64,000 nt of DNA from Lepas anatifera (GCA_034440635.1 JAOTON010001071.1:102982-166981), one strand, 5' to 3'. Shown: positions 46,302 to 59,923, counted from the stretch's first letter. The notes: generated by a model not told the origin, from the sequence alone. Made by a program: numbers and translations.

Positions 46302-47374
46302 GTAAGTTTACGCTCGTGAAGTGGGAGAGCAACAGTCATTCCAGATGCATTAAAACATACAATCAAAAATAATAGAACAGAACAGGCAGTTGTAAGAGAA
46401 CTACCCCATCTACGACTTCTTAAAGGAAAAAGTAAAAAATATATTCTGCCAAAGAGAAATGATTCTTTGCAATATACTAGTGTTGTTCCCATACTGGGTG
46501 GTCCAATCCCAGAGCTCATAACTACATGTATACATATTTTTCAGTTTCTTACAAAGTTCTTCTAAATTGTTTCCCAAGTTACGGCCTTTTCCTTGGGGCG
46601 GCAGAATTGCAGCCGTAAGAGGGCAACCGATGCCAGAGTACTATGACATCTGTGGGCAGCTGGGCTTCCATCCAGTCATTCCGGATTGTGAGGCCGAGTC
46701 ACAACCCACACAAGAAACTTCGCGAACGGCCCCAAGCTGCAGTTCCGCTGTGTGAAGTGTAGGAAACAACTCTCACAGCTGCATGGGATGAGGCCCGTTG
46801 GTCCAGCAGCCAACCATGGCTGCTGGTTTGCCACACTGGATGTGGCCGGAAAGCCCAATACAAAGGTCCCCAAGACCGCAGTACTATGGATACTGTATGC
46901 CATGAGCAACATCTCTGTCAAAGGAGCACTGCATCTTGTCCGTGAAGACGTTCCAACTGCGGACTATCGTTGACTGGCGTAATTAGTGCGCGGGGTCTTC
47001 ACAGCGATGTTGCAGGATGACTTGCCAATGGGAAGCCCTGGGGAAATAATCCAAATCGACCAGAGCTTATTAACGGGCAAAAGAAAGCATAGCAGGGGCT
47101 GCGTCCCTCTCGGCGACAAGCACGGAACCGGGAAGGTCACTGGGTCTTCGCCGCCCTGTGGGTCCGGACAGGAGAGCTCAGTCTCTTTCGAGCCAGAAGG
47201 GACCAACAGACCCTCCCGCCCCTCACCACAAACCGCGTCGCAGCCGGGTCCACCACCCACTCCGACGAGGGGGCGCTATCTCAGAGCTCGACGCCAGCCA
47301 CAGGACCAAAGGGACCCACGAACTACTGACACGAGACGGTCAACCACCAGGTAAACGAGACGGTCAAACACCAG
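46302..47374 (+). pseudogene. array unit 22, class D
   Basis: Very close to unit 18 across its whole length, which supports copying of a four-unit block. Two VNTR copies. Confidence 0.8.
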
Positions 47375-48727
47375 GTAAGTTTACGCCCGTGAAGCCGGAG
47401 AGTCTTTACAGTTCCATTAAACAAATATATCAAAAAAAATAAAACAAAACAAGCAATTTGAGTTTAGCTGTACTGTACATATAACGATAAGAAAGCACTG
47501 CCCCATCCACAACTTCTTTTTGTTTGGTGGTTTTCTGTTTTCCATTTGTTTGGTGGTTCTCTGTTTTCTATTCGTTTGGTGGTTCTGTTTTCTATTCGTT
47601 TGGTGGTTCTCTGTTTTGTATTTGTTTGGTGGTTCTCTCGCACCACTTGCAGTTTTAATTGCATAAATATGTGTATGACTCAAATACGAGAGCACAGAAT
47701 TATTCTGTTCTTCCATGCCAATCTACCAACCGTTCATTAAAAACACTGCCAGGGAAAAATAAGGCAGCATTTACAATTACAAACCTGAACACATTTAGTA
47801 AAAAAAATGTGTCATTCAAAAGAGAAATGATTATGCAATATGCTAATGTTGTTCCGACACTGCGTGGTCCAATCTCAGAGCTGATAACTACGAGTAAATA
47901 CATTTTTCATGTCTTACATAGTTCTGGAATTATTCCCCACGTTACAGCCTTTTCCTTGGGGTGGAAGACGGCACCCCATGCGAGAGTACTGCGGCGTCTG
48001 TGAGCAGCTGGGCTTCAATCCAGCCATTCCGGGTTGTGAGGCCGAGTCACAACCCACACAAGAAACTTCGCAAACGGTCCCAAGCTGCAGCTCCGCTGTG
48101 TGAAGTGTCGGAAACAACTCTCACAGCTGCATGGGATGAGGCCCGTTGGTCCAGCAGCCAACCATGGCTGCAGGTTAGCCACGCTGGATGTGGTGGACAA
48201 ACCAAACACCAATGTCCACAAGACCACAGTACTCTGGATACTGTATGCAATGAGCAACAACATCTCTGTCAAAGGAGAACAGCACCTCATCCGCGGAGAC
48301 ATTCCAACTGCGGACTATCGTTGACTGGCGTAATTAGTGTGCGGCCTCTTCTCAGCGATGTTGCAGGATGACCTACCGATGGGAAGCCCTGGGGAAGTAA
48401 TCCAAATCGACCAGACCTTATTAAGGGGTACAAGGAAGTATAGCAGGGCCTGCGTCCCTCTCGGCGACGCAGCACGGAACTGGGAAGGTTACTGGGTCTT
48501 CGCCGCCCTGTGGGTCCGGACAGGAGAGCCCAGTCTCTTTCGAGCCAGAAGCGACCAACAGACCCTGCCACCCCTCACCACAAGCCACGTCGCAGCCGGG
48601 TCCACCACCCACTCCGACCAGTGGGCCGCTATCTCAGAACTGGACGCCAGCCGCAGGACCACACGGGCCCATGAACTACCGACACGAAACGGTCAACCAC
48701 CAGGTAAACGAGACGGTCAACCACCAG
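47375..48727 (+). pseudogene. array unit 23, class A
   Basis: Minisatellite at about 47518-47638. The catalytic part is open from 48337 to 48768. The donor-like GT is mutated to TT (CAGTTAAGT). Confidence 0.8.
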
Positions 48728-49849
48728 TTAAGTTTACGCTCGTGAAGCGGGAGAGCAATAGACACTAAAGTTGCAATAAACTAATATAATAAAAATAATT
48801 ATACAGAACAAGCAGTTGTAGTCTAGCTATACTGTACATATAACAATAGGAGAGACCTACCCATCTACGACTTTTTAAAAAAAGTAAAAATATATATTCC
48901 TGCAAAAGAGAAATGATTCTGCAATATACTAGTTTTTTTTGCAATATACTAGTGTTGTTCCCATACTGTGTGGTCAAATCCCAGAGCTGATAACTACATG
49001 TATACATATTTTTCAGTTTCTTACAAAGTTCTTCTGAAATTGTTTCCCAAGTTACGGCCTTTTCCTTGGGGCGGCAGAATTGCACCCGTAAGAGGGCAAC
49101 CGATGCCAGAGTACTATGACATCTGTGGGCAGCTGGGCTTCAAACCAGCCATTCCAGATTGTGAGGCCGAGTCACAACCCACACCAGAAACTTCGCAAAC
49201 GGTTCCAAGCTGCAGTTCCGCTGTGTGAAGTGTAGGAAACAACTCTCACAGCTGCATGTGATGAGGCCCGTTGGTCCAGCAGCCAACCATGGCTGCTGGT
49301 TTGCCACGCTGAATGTGGCGGGAAAGCCCAACACCAAGGTCCCCAAGACTGCAGTACTATGGATACTGTATGCCATGAGCAACATATCTGTCAAAGGAGC
49401 ACTGCATCTCGTCCGCGGAGACATTCCAACTGCGGACTATCGTTGACTGGCGTAATTAGTGCGCGGCCTCTTCACAGCGATGTTGCAGGATGACCTGCCG
49501 ATGGGAAGCCCTGGGGAAATAATCCAAATCGACCAGAGCTTATTAAGGGGTAAAAGCAAGTATAGCAGGGGCTCCGTCCTTCTCGGCGACGCAGCACGGA
49601 ACAGGGAAGGTCACTGGGTCTTCGCCGCCCTGTGGGTCCGGACAGGAGAGCTCAGTCTCTTTCGAGCCAGAAGGGACCAACACACCCTGCCGCCCCTCAC
49701 CACAAGCCACGTCGCAGCCGGGTCCACCACCCACTCCGACGAGGGGGTTGCTATCTCAGAACTCGGCGGCAGCCGTAGAGACCAAAGGGGCCCATGAACT
49801 ACCGACACGAGACGGTCAACCACCAGGTAAACGAGACGTCAACCACCAG
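48728..49849 (+). pseudogene. array unit 24, B leader with C end
   Basis: The third clean block breaks down here: B is followed directly by a D-leader unit. Catalytic part open 49459-49797. Two VNTR copies, the second missing a base. Confidence 0.75.
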
Positions 49850-51033
49850 GTAAGTTTACGCTCGTGAAGTGGGAGAGCAACAGTCATTACAGTTGCATTA
49901 AAACATACAATCAAAAATAATAGAACAGAACAAGCAGTTTGGTTTAGCTTATGTACATATAACAATAAAAAACTACCCCATCCACGACTTCTTTTTGTTT
50001 GTGGTTTTTTTTTTTGTTGGGGGGTTTCTTTTTTTTTTGGTGGTTTTTGTTTTTTTTGGAAAAAAAAATAAAAAAAAAGGAAAAATTTAGTAAAAATATA
50101 TTCTGCCAAAGAGAAATGATTCTGCAATATACTAGTGTTGTTCCCATACTGGGTGGTCCAATCCCAGAGCTCATAACTACATGTATACATATTTTTCAGT
50201 TTCTTACAAAGTTCTTCTAAATTGTTTCCCAAGTTACGGCCTTTTCCTTGGGGCGGCAGAATTGCAGCCGTAAAGGGCAACGGATGCCAGAGTACTATGA
50301 CATCTGTGGGCAGCTGGGCTTCAAACCAGCCATTCCAGATTGTGGGGCCGAGTTACGACCTACACCAGAAACTTCGCAAACGGTTCCAAGCTGCAGTTCT
50401 GCTGTGTGAAGTGTAGGAAACAAATCTCACAGCTGCATGGGATGAGGCCCGTTGGTCCAGCAGCCAACCATGGCTGCTGGTTTGCCAGGCTGAATGTGGC
50501 GGGAAAGCCCAACACCAAAGTCCCCAAGACTACAGTACTATGGATACTGTATGCAATGAGCAACACCTGTCAAAGGAGCACTGCATCTCGTACATGGAGA
50601 CATTCCAACTGCGGAGTCGCCGATCGTTGACTGGCGTAATTAGTGCGTGGCCTCTTCACAGCGCTACTGCAGGATGGCCTGCCAATGGGAAGCCCTGGGG
50701 AAGTAATCCAAATCGACCAGATCTTATTAAGGGGTAAAAGGAAGTATAGCAGGGGCTGCATCCCTCTCGGCGACGCAGCACGGAACTGGGAAGGTCACTG
50801 GGTCTTCGCCGCCCTGTGGGTCCGGACAGGAGAGCTCAGTCTCTTTTGAACCAGAAGGGACCAACACACCCTGCCGCCCCTCACCACAAGCCACGTCGCA
50901 GCCGGGTCCACCATCTACTTCGACGAGTGAATGCTATCTCAGAACTCGGCGGCAGCCGTAGAAACCAAAGGGGCCCATGAACTACCGACACGAGACGGTC
51001 AACCACCAGGTAAACGAGACGGTCAACCACCAG
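49850..51033 (+). pseudogene. array unit 25, D leader with an A-like T-rich tract
   Basis: At about 49988-50095 a T-rich then A-rich homopolymer tract replaces the usual CTTCTTAAGG stretch. It looks like an eroded version of the A-class minisatellite. The body is C-type (GGAGTCGCCGATCG). Two VNTR copies. Confidence 0.7.
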
Positions 51034-53032
51034 GTAAGTTTACGTGTAAGTCGGAGCTTACGGTGTTTGTTTGTCATCCCTAAACGTGTAGGAGTGTTAT
51101 TTGACATCTCTTAATATCAGCTGGTAATGAGCGACACATGTGTGGATTTATAAGCTGTATGAGGAATTAACTAATATTAAGTGGAGGCGTCCTTTTGTAA
51201 ATTATGTCTATTTAATTTAGTAATACTCTTAGTATTTGTATTAGGAAGTTTTTCAGTAAAGTTATTAAATGTCCTTGGATATTGTCAGCCAATCACAGCG
51301 TGCCAACTTGGGCCATGAGGCGAGGTGTGATGTGGGCGGGGGTAGGCGCTCTTTTTCCGCTGTTCGGTGCTTGACGAATCACACGTGTTTTACGTCTGAA
51401 GTCGAAACGGTAATGTATAAAAGTGGTAGTATTGAAGCTGAGTACTTAAAATGTATAATATTCGTATCTGCTTGAATCACGGCTAGCAGTAAATGTTTCT
51501 TTTCATGATATCGTATTTGCAGAGTTGGTCGTCGCATATGCGTCACTGTGGGTTGCACATGGCATTGTTGTTATAACTTAAACTTTATTATAGATTTCAA
51601 GGGTGTTTCAGGGGCATGGCTGTGAGTCATGAGGTGTTAAGCCGGCAGGCTATGTTGCATCATTAGTAAAGTCCGATAATCTGTTCGCAGCCATATAGCC
51701 GAATTGCATTGTGAACTTATCGCCTGTTTGCAGGACGTAGGGCTTTTGGGCCTTTTGTAGGCCCTATTGGGCCTTTTGGCTGTGGCCTTGGTGGCCTGGG
51801 TGGCTGGAGCTGGAGCTGGAGCTGGAGCAATACAGAATGGCCTGAACTCCTCTCTTCTGGTCGGCTGCAGAGCGTGGACGATGCACAGTTTACATACGCT
51901 TGTGAAGCGGGAGAGAAACAGATACTAGAGTTGCATTAAACTAATATAATAAAAATAATTATACAGAACAAGCAGTTGTAGTCTAGCTATACTGTACATA
52001 TAACAATAGGAGAGAACTACCCATCTACGACTTCTTAAAAAGTAAAAAATATATATTCTGCGGAAGAGAAATGTTTCTGCAATATACTAGTGTTGTTTTT
52101 TTCCAATATACTGGTGTTGTTCCCATACTGGGTGGTCCAATTCCAGAGCTGACAACTACGTGTATACATATTTTTCAGTTTCTTACAAAACTATGCTGAA
52201 ATTGTTTCCCCAGTTACGGCCTTTACCTTTAGGCGGCAGAATTGTACTCGTAAGAGGGCAACCGATGCCAGAGTACTATGACATCTGTGTCAGCTGGGCT
52301 TCACTCCAGCCATTCCGGATTGTGAGGCCGAGTCACGACCCACACAAGAACCTTCGCAAACGGTCCCAAGCTGCAGTTCCGCTGTGTGAAGTGTCGGAAA
52401 CAACTCTCACAGCTGCATGGGATGAGGCCCGTTGGTCCAGCAGCCAACCATGGCTGCTGGTTTGCCACGCTGAATGTGGCGGGAAAGCCAAATACAAAAG
52501 TTCCCAAGACCACAGTAGTATGGATACTGTATGCCATGAGCAGCATATCTGCCAAAGGAGAACAGCACCTTATCCGTGGAGACGTTCCAACGGCGGACTA
52601 TCGTTGACTGGAGAAATTAGTGCGCGGGCTCTTCACAGCGCTGTTGTAGGATGACCTGCCAATGGGAAGCTCTAAGTAAATAATCCAAACCGACCAGACC
52701 TTATTAAGGGGTAAAGGAAGTATAGCAGGGGCTCCGTCCCTCTCGGCGACCCAGCACGGAACTGGGAAGGTCACTGGGTCTTCGCCGCCCTGTGGGTCCA
52801 GACAGGAGAGCTCAGTCTCTTTCGAACCAGAAGGGACCAACAGACCCTGCCACCTCTAACCACAAGCCGCGTCGCAGCCGGGTCCACCACCCACTCAGAC
52901 GAGGGGGCAGCATCTCAGAACTCGGCGCCAGTCGCAGGGCGAAACGGGCCCATGAACTACCGACACGAGACGGTCAACCACCAGGTAAACGAGACGGTCA
53001 ACCACCAGGTAAACGAGACAGTCAACCACCAG
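51034..53032 (+). pseudogene. array unit 26, class B, carries a solo LTR
   Basis: The first 11 bases of the leader (GTAAGTTTACG) are separated from the rest by the 850-bp insertion. Three VNTR copies. Confidence 0.75.
51045..51894 (+). mobile_element. probable solo LTR
   Basis: An 850-bp single-copy insert starts TGTAAG, ends TTTACA and is flanked by TACG (51041-51044 and 51895-51898). The sister units are continuous at this point. It has a TATAAAAG at 51416-51423 and a GGAGCT tandem at about 51805-51828, and no protein frame. The TG..CA ends, 4-bp duplication and TATA fit a lone LTR left by recombination. It is unrelated to the 737-bp LTR. A MITE is the alternative. Confidence 0.6.
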
Positions 53033-54577
53033 GTAAGTTTACGCTCGTGAAGCGGGAGAGTCTTTACAGTTCCATTAAACAAATATATCAAAAATAATAA
53101 AACAGAACAAGCAATTGGAGTCTAGCTGTACTGTACATATAACGATAAGAAAGCACTGCCCCATCCACAACTTCTTTTTGTTTGGTGGTTTTCCGTTTTC
53201 CATTTGTTTGGTGGTTTTCTGTTTTCCATTTGTTTGGTGGTTTTCTGTTTTCCATTTGTTTGGTGGTTTTCTGTTTTTCATTTGTTTGGTGTTTTTCTGT
53301 TTTCCAATTGTTTGGTGGTTTTCTGTTTTCCATTTGTTTGGTGGTTCTCTGTTTTCTATTCGTTTGGTGGTTCTGTTTTCTATTCGTTTAGTGGTTCTCT
53401 GTTTTCATTTTGTTTGGTGGTTCTCTTGCACCACTTGCAGTTTTGATTGCATAAATATGTGTATGACCCAAATACGAGAGCGCAGAATTATTCTTTTCTT
53501 CTATGCCGATCTACCAACCGTTCATCAAAAACACTGCCAGGGAAAATAGGGCAGCATTTACAATTACAAACCTGAACACATTTAGTAAAAAAGTGTGCCA
53601 TTCGAAAGAGAAATGATTATGCAATATGCTAATGCTCCGCTACTGGGTGGTCCAGCATCAGAGCTGATAACTACGAAAAATATATTTTACATGTCTTACA
53701 TAGTTCTGGAAATATTCTCCACGTCACAGCCTTTTCCTTGGGGTGAAAGAGGGCACCCCATGCGAGAGTACTGCGGCATCTGTGAGCAGCTGGGCTTCAA
53801 TCCAGCCATTCCATATTGTGAGGCCGAGTCACGACCCACACAAGAAACTTGGCAAACGGTCCCAAGCTGCAGTTCCGCTGTGCAAAGTGTAGGAAATAAC
53901 TCTCACAGCTGCATGGGATGAGGCCCGTTCGTCCAGCAGCCAACCATGGCTGCTGGTTTGCCACACTGGATGTGTTGGACAAACCAAACACCAACGTCCC
54001 CAAGACCACAGTACTCTGGATACTGTATGCCATGAGCAGCATCTCTGTCAAAGGAGAACAGCACCTCATCCGCGGAGACATTCCAACTGCGGACTATCGT
54101 TGACTGGCGTAATTAGTGTGCGGCCTCTTCACAGCGCTGTTTTAGGATGACCTGCCAATGGGAAGCTCTAAGTAAATAATCCAGACCGACCAGACCTTAT
54201 TAAGGGGTAAAAGGAAGTATAGCAGGGGCTCCGTCCCTCTCGGCGACCCAGCACGGAACTGGGAAGGTCACTAGGTCTTCGCCGCCCTGTGGGTCCAGAC
54301 AGGAGAGCTCAGTCTCTTTTGAACCAGAAAGGACCAACAGACCCTGCCACCCCTCACCACAAGCCACGTCGCAGCCGGGTCCACCACCCACTCGGACGAG
54401 GGGGCGCTATCTCAGAACTGGACACCAGCCGCAGGACCAAACGGACCCATGAACTCCCGACACGAGACGGTCCACCACCAGGTAAACAAGACGGTCAACC
54501 ACCAGGTAAACGAGACGGTCAACCACCAGGTAAACGAGACGGTCAACCACCAGGTAAACGAGACGGTCAACCACCAG
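53033..54577 (+). pseudogene. array unit 27, class A
   Basis: Long minisatellite at about 53172-53430. The VNTR has five copies, one of the two longest in the window. Confidence 0.8.
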
Positions 54578-55701
54578 GTAAGTTTACGCTCGTGAAGCGG
54601 GAGAGAAATAGACAGTAGAGTTGCATTAAACTAATATAATAAAAATAATGATACAGAACAAGCAGTTGTAGTCTAGCTATACTGTATATATAACGATAGG
54701 AGAAAACTAACCATCGACGACTTCTTAAAAAAGTAGAAAATATATATTCTGCGAAAGAGAAATGATTCTGCAATATACTAGTGTTGTTTTTTTGCAATAT
54801 ACTGGTGTTGTTCCCATACTGGGTGGTCAAATCCCAGAGGTGATACTACATGTATTCATATTTTTCAGTTTCTTACAAAGTTCTCCTAAAATTGTTTACC
54901 AAGTTACGGCCTTTTCCTTCCGGCGGCAGAATAGCACCCGTGAGAGGGCAACCGATGCCAGAGTACTATGACATCTGTGGGCACCTGGGCTTCAATCCAG
55001 CCATTCCACATTGTGAGGCCGAGTCACAACCCACACGAGAAACTTCGCAAACGGTCCCAAGCCGCAGTTCCGTTGTGTGAAGTGTAGGAAACAGCTCTCA
55101 CAGCTGCATGGGATGAGGCCCGTTGGTCCAGCAGCCAACCATGGCTGCAGGTTTGCCAGGCTGAATGTGGCGGGAAAGCCCAACACCAAGGTTCCCAAGA
55201 CCAAAGTGGTATGGATACTGTATGCAATGAGCAACACTCTGTCAAAGGAGCACTGCATCTCGTCCATGGAGATATTCCAACTGCGGACTATCGTTGACTG
55301 GCGTAATTAGTGCGCGGCCTCTTCACAGCGATGTTGCAGGATGACCTGCCGATGGGAAGCCCTGGGGAAATAATCCAAATCGACCAGAGCATATTAAGGG
55401 GTAAAACGAAGTATAGCAGGGGCTCCGTCCTTCTCAACGACGCAGCACGGAACTAGGAAGGTCGCTGGGTCTTCGCCGCCCTGTGGGTCCGGCCAGGAGA
55501 GCTCAGTCTCTTTCGAGCCAGAAGGGACCAACAGACCCTGCCGCCCCCTCACCACAAGCCACGTCGCAGCCGGGTCCACCACCCACTCGGACGAGTGGCC
55601 GCTATCTCAGAACTCGGCGGAAGCCGTAGAAACCAAAGGGGCCCATGAACTACCGACACGAGACGGTCAACCACCAGGTAAATGAGACGGTCAACCACCA
55701 G
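54578..55701 (+). pseudogene. array unit 28, class B
   Basis: First of three successive B leaders. Shares the TTCCGGCGGC variant with unit 30 only. Two VNTR copies. Confidence 0.75.
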
Positions 55702-56824
55702 GTAAGTTTACACTCGTGAAGCGGGACAGAAATAGACACTAGAGTTGCATTAAACTAATATAATAAAAATAATGATACAGAACAAGCAGTTATAGTCTAG
55801 CTGTACCGTACATATAACAATAAGAGAACTACCCATCTAGGACATCTTAACAAAAAGTAAAAAATATATATTCTACGAAAGAGAAATGATTCTGCAAGAT
55901 ACTAGTTTTTTTGCAATATACTGGTGTTGTTCCCATACTGGGTGACCAAATCCCAGAGGTGATACTACATGTATTCATATTTTTCAGTTTCTTACAAAGT
56001 TCTTCTGAAATTGTTTCCCAAGTTACGGCCTTTTCCTTTGGGGGCAGAATTGCACCCGTAAGAGGGCAACCGATGCCAGAGTACTATGACATCTGTGGGC
56101 AGCTGGGCTTCAATCCAGCCATTCCAGATTGTGAGGCAGAGTCAAAACCCACACAAGAAACTTCGCAAAAGGTCAGAAGCTGCAGTTCCGCTGTGTGAAG
56201 TGTCGGAAACAGTTCTCACAGCTGTATGGGATAAGGCCCGTTGGTCCAGCAGTCAACCATGGCTGCTGGTTTGCCACGCTGGATGCGGCGGGAAAGCCCA
56301 ATACAAAGGTCCCCAAGACCACAGTACTATGGATACTGTATGCCATGAGCAACATCTCTGTCAAAGGAGCACGGCATATTGTCCGTGAAGACGTTCCAAC
56401 TGCGGAGTCGACTATCGTTGACTGGCGTAATTAGTGCGTGGCCTCTTCACAGCGCTACTGCAGGATGACCTGCCAATAGGAACCCTTGGGGGAAATAATC
56501 CAAATCGACCGGAGCTTATTAACGGGCAAAAGAAAGCATAGCAGGGGCTGCGTCCCTCTCGGCGATGCAGCACGGAACAGGGAAGGTCACTGGGTCTTCG
56601 CCGCCCTGTGGGTCCGGACAGGAGAGTTCAGTCTCTTTCGAGCCAGAAGCGACCAACAGACCCTGCCACCCCTCACCACAAGCCACGTCGCAGCTGGGTC
56701 CACCACCCACTCGGACGAGAGGGCGCTATCTCAGAACTCGACGACAGCCGCAGGACCACACGGGTACATGAACTACCGACACGACACGGCCAACCACCAG
56801 GTAAACGAGACGGTCAACCACCAG
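55702..56824 (+). pseudogene. array unit 29, class B
   Basis: Second B in a row; body type as units 10 and 34 (GGAGTCGACTATCG). Two VNTR copies. Confidence 0.75.
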
Positions 56825-57903
56825 GTAAGTTTACGCTCGTGAAGCGGAAGAGAAATAGCCACTAGAGTTGCATTAAACTAATATAATAAAAATAATGATA
56901 CAGAACAAGCAGTTGTAGTATAGCTATACTGTACATATAACAAAAGGAGAGAACTAACCATCGACGACTTCTTAAAAAAGTAAAAATATATATTCTGCCA
57001 AAGAGAAATGATTCTGCAATATACTAGTGTTGTTCCCATACTGGGTGGTCAAATCCCAGAGCTGATAACTACATGTATACATATTTTTCAGTTTCTTACA
57101 AAGTTCTCCTGAAATTGTTTACCAAGTTACGGCCTTTTCCTTCCGGCGGCAGAATAGCACCCGTGAGAGGGCAACCGATGCCAGAGTACTATGACATCTG
57201 TGGGCACCTGGGCTTCAATCCAGCCATTCCACATTGTGAGGCCGAGTCACAACCCACACAAGAAACTTCGCAAACGGTCCCAAGCCACAGTTCCGTTGTG
57301 TGAAGTGTCGGAAACAGCTCTCACAGCTGCATGGGATGAGGCCCGTTGGTCCAGTAGCCAACCATGGCTGCTGGTTTGCCACGCTGAATGTGGCGGGAAA
57401 GCCCAATACAAAGGTCCCCAACACCACAGTACTATGGATACTGTATGCAATGAGCAACAACATCTGTCAAAGGAGCACTGCATCTCGTCCATGGAGACAT
57501 TCCAACTGCGGAGTCGCCGATCGTTGACTGGCGTAATTGGTGCCCGGGCACTTCACAGCGCTACTGCAGGATGACCTGCCAATGGGAAGCCCTGGGGAAA
57601 TAATCAAAATCGACCAGATCTTGTTAAGGGGCAAAAAAAAACAGCAGAGGCTGCGTCCCTCTCGGCGACGCAGCACGGTACTGGGAAGGTCACTGGGTCT
57701 TCGCCGCCCTGTGGGTCCGGACAGGGGAGCTCAGTCTCTTTCGAGCCAGAAGGGACCAACACACCCTGCCGCCCCTCACCACAAGCCACGTCGCAGCCGG
57801 GTCCACCACCCACTCGGACGAGTGGCCGCTAACTCAGAACTCGGCGGAAGCCGTAGAAACCAAAGGGGCCCATGAACTACCGACACGAGACGGTCAACCA
57901 CCA
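56825..57903 (+). pseudogene. array unit 30, B leader with C body
   Basis: Third B leader, then C-type GGAGTCGCCGATCG. The donor-like CAG is mutated (CCACTAAGT). One VNTR copy. Confidence 0.75.
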
Positions 57904-58974
57904 CTAAGTTTACGCTCGTGAAGTGGGAGAGCAACAGTCATTCCAGATGCATTAAAACATACAATCAAAAATAATAGAACAGAACAGGCAGTTGTAAGAG
58001 AACTAACCCATCTACGACTTCTTAAGGAAAAAGTAAAAAATATATTCTGCCAAAGAGAAATGATTCTGCAATATACTAGTGTTGTTCCCATACTGGGTGG
58101 TCCAATCCAGGAGCTCAAAACTACATGTATACATATTTTTCAGATTCTTACCAAGTTCTTCTAAATTGTTTCCCCAAGTTACGGCCTTTTCCTTGGGGCG
58201 GCAGAATTGCAGCCGTAAGAGGGCAACCGATGCCAGAGTACTATGACATCTGTGGGCAGCTGGGCTTCAATCCAGCCATTCTACATTGTGAGGCCGAGTC
58301 ACAACCCACACAAGAAACTTCGCGAACGGCCCCAAGCTGCAGTTCCGCTGTGTGAAATGTAGGAAACAACTCTCACAGCTGCATGGGACGAGGCCCGTTG
58401 GTCCAGCAGCCAACCATGGCTGCTGGTTTTCCACACTGGATGTGGCCGGAAAGCCCAATACAAAGGTCCCCAAGACCGCAGTACTATGGATACTGTATGC
58501 CATGAGCAACATCTCTGTCAAAGGAGCACTGCATCTTGTCCGTGAAGACGTTCCAACTGCGGACTATGGTTGACTGGCGTAATTAGTGCGCGGGGTCTTC
58601 ACAGCGATGTTGCAGGATGACTTGCCAATGGGAAGCCCTGGGGAAATAATCCAAATCGACCAGAGCTTATTAACGGGCAAAAGAAAGCATAGCAGGGGCT
58701 GCGTCCCTCTCGGCGACAAGCACGGAACCGGGAAGGTCACTGGGTCTTCGCCGCCCTGTGGGTCCGGACAGGAGAGCTCAGTCTCTTTCGAGCCAGAAGG
58801 GACCAACAGACCCTCCCGCCCCTCACCACAAACCGCGTCGCAGCCGGGTCCACCACCCACTCCGACGAGGGGGCGCTATCTCAGAGCTCGACGCCAGCCA
58901 CAGGACCAAAGGCACCCACGAACTACTGACACGAGACGGTCAACCACCAGGTAAACGAGACGGTCAAACACCAG
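57904..58974 (+). pseudogene. array unit 31, class D
   Basis: Close to units 18 and 22 through its whole length. Two VNTR copies. Confidence 0.8.
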
Positions 58975-59410
58975 GTAAGTTTACGCCCGTGAAGCCGGAG
59001 AGTCTTTACAGTTCCATTAAACAAATATATCAAAAAAAATATAAAACAAAACAAGCAATTTGAGTTTAGCTGTACTGTACATACAACGATAAGAAAGCAC
59101 TGCCCCATCCACAACTTCTTTTTTGTTTGGTGGTTTTCTGTTTTCCATTTGTTTGGTGGTTCTGTTTTCTATTCGTTTGGTGGTTCTGTTTTCTATTCGT
59201 TTAGTGGTTCTCTGCTTTCATTTTGTTTGGTGGTTCTTTCGCACCACTTGCAGTTTAAATTGCATAAATATGTGTATGACCCAAATACGAGAGCACAGAA
59301 TTATTCTGTTCTTCCATGCCAATCTACCAACCGTTCATTAAAAACACTGCCAGGGAAAAATAAGGCAGCATTTACAATTACAAACCTGAACACATTTAGT
59401 AAAAAGAAGT

Positions 59411-59923
59411 GTGTCATTCGAAAGAGAAATGATTATGCAATATGCTAATGTTGTTCCGACACTGGCTGGTCCAATCTCAGAGCTGATAACTACGAGTAAA
59501 TACATTTTCATGTCTTACATATTTCTGGAAATATTCCCCACGTTACAGCCTTTTCCTTGGGGTAGAAGACGGCACCCCATGCGAGAGTACTGCGGCATCT
59601 GTGAGCAGCTGGGCTTCAATCCAGCCATTCCGGATTGTGAGGCCGAGTCACGACCACCCACAAAGAACTTCGCAAACGGTCCCAAGCCGCAGTTCCGCTG
59701 TGTGAAGTGTCGGAAACAGTTCTCACAGCTGCATGGGATGAGGCCCGTTGGTCCAGCAGCCAACCATGGCTGCTGGTTTGCCACGCTGGATGTGGCGGAC
59801 AAACCTAACACCAAGGTCCCCAAGACCACAGTACTCTGGATACTGTATGCAATGAGCAACATCTCTGTCAAAGGAGCACTGCATGTCGTCCGCGGACACA
59901 TTCCAACTGCGGACTATCGTTGA
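59411..59923 (+). pseudogene. longest intact Merlin-type transposase segment
   Basis: This 170-residue frame shows the N-terminal part of the ancestral protein best. A four-cysteine zinc ribbon (CGIC, then CVKC about 50 residues later) would bind DNA. QLHG..GCWFATL follows, then a helical stretch, VLWILYAMSNISVKGALHVV. The frame stops at TADYR just before VDWRN, as in all B and A units. It ends before the first catalytic Asp, so it could at most make a DNA-binding fragment. Confidence 0.65.
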
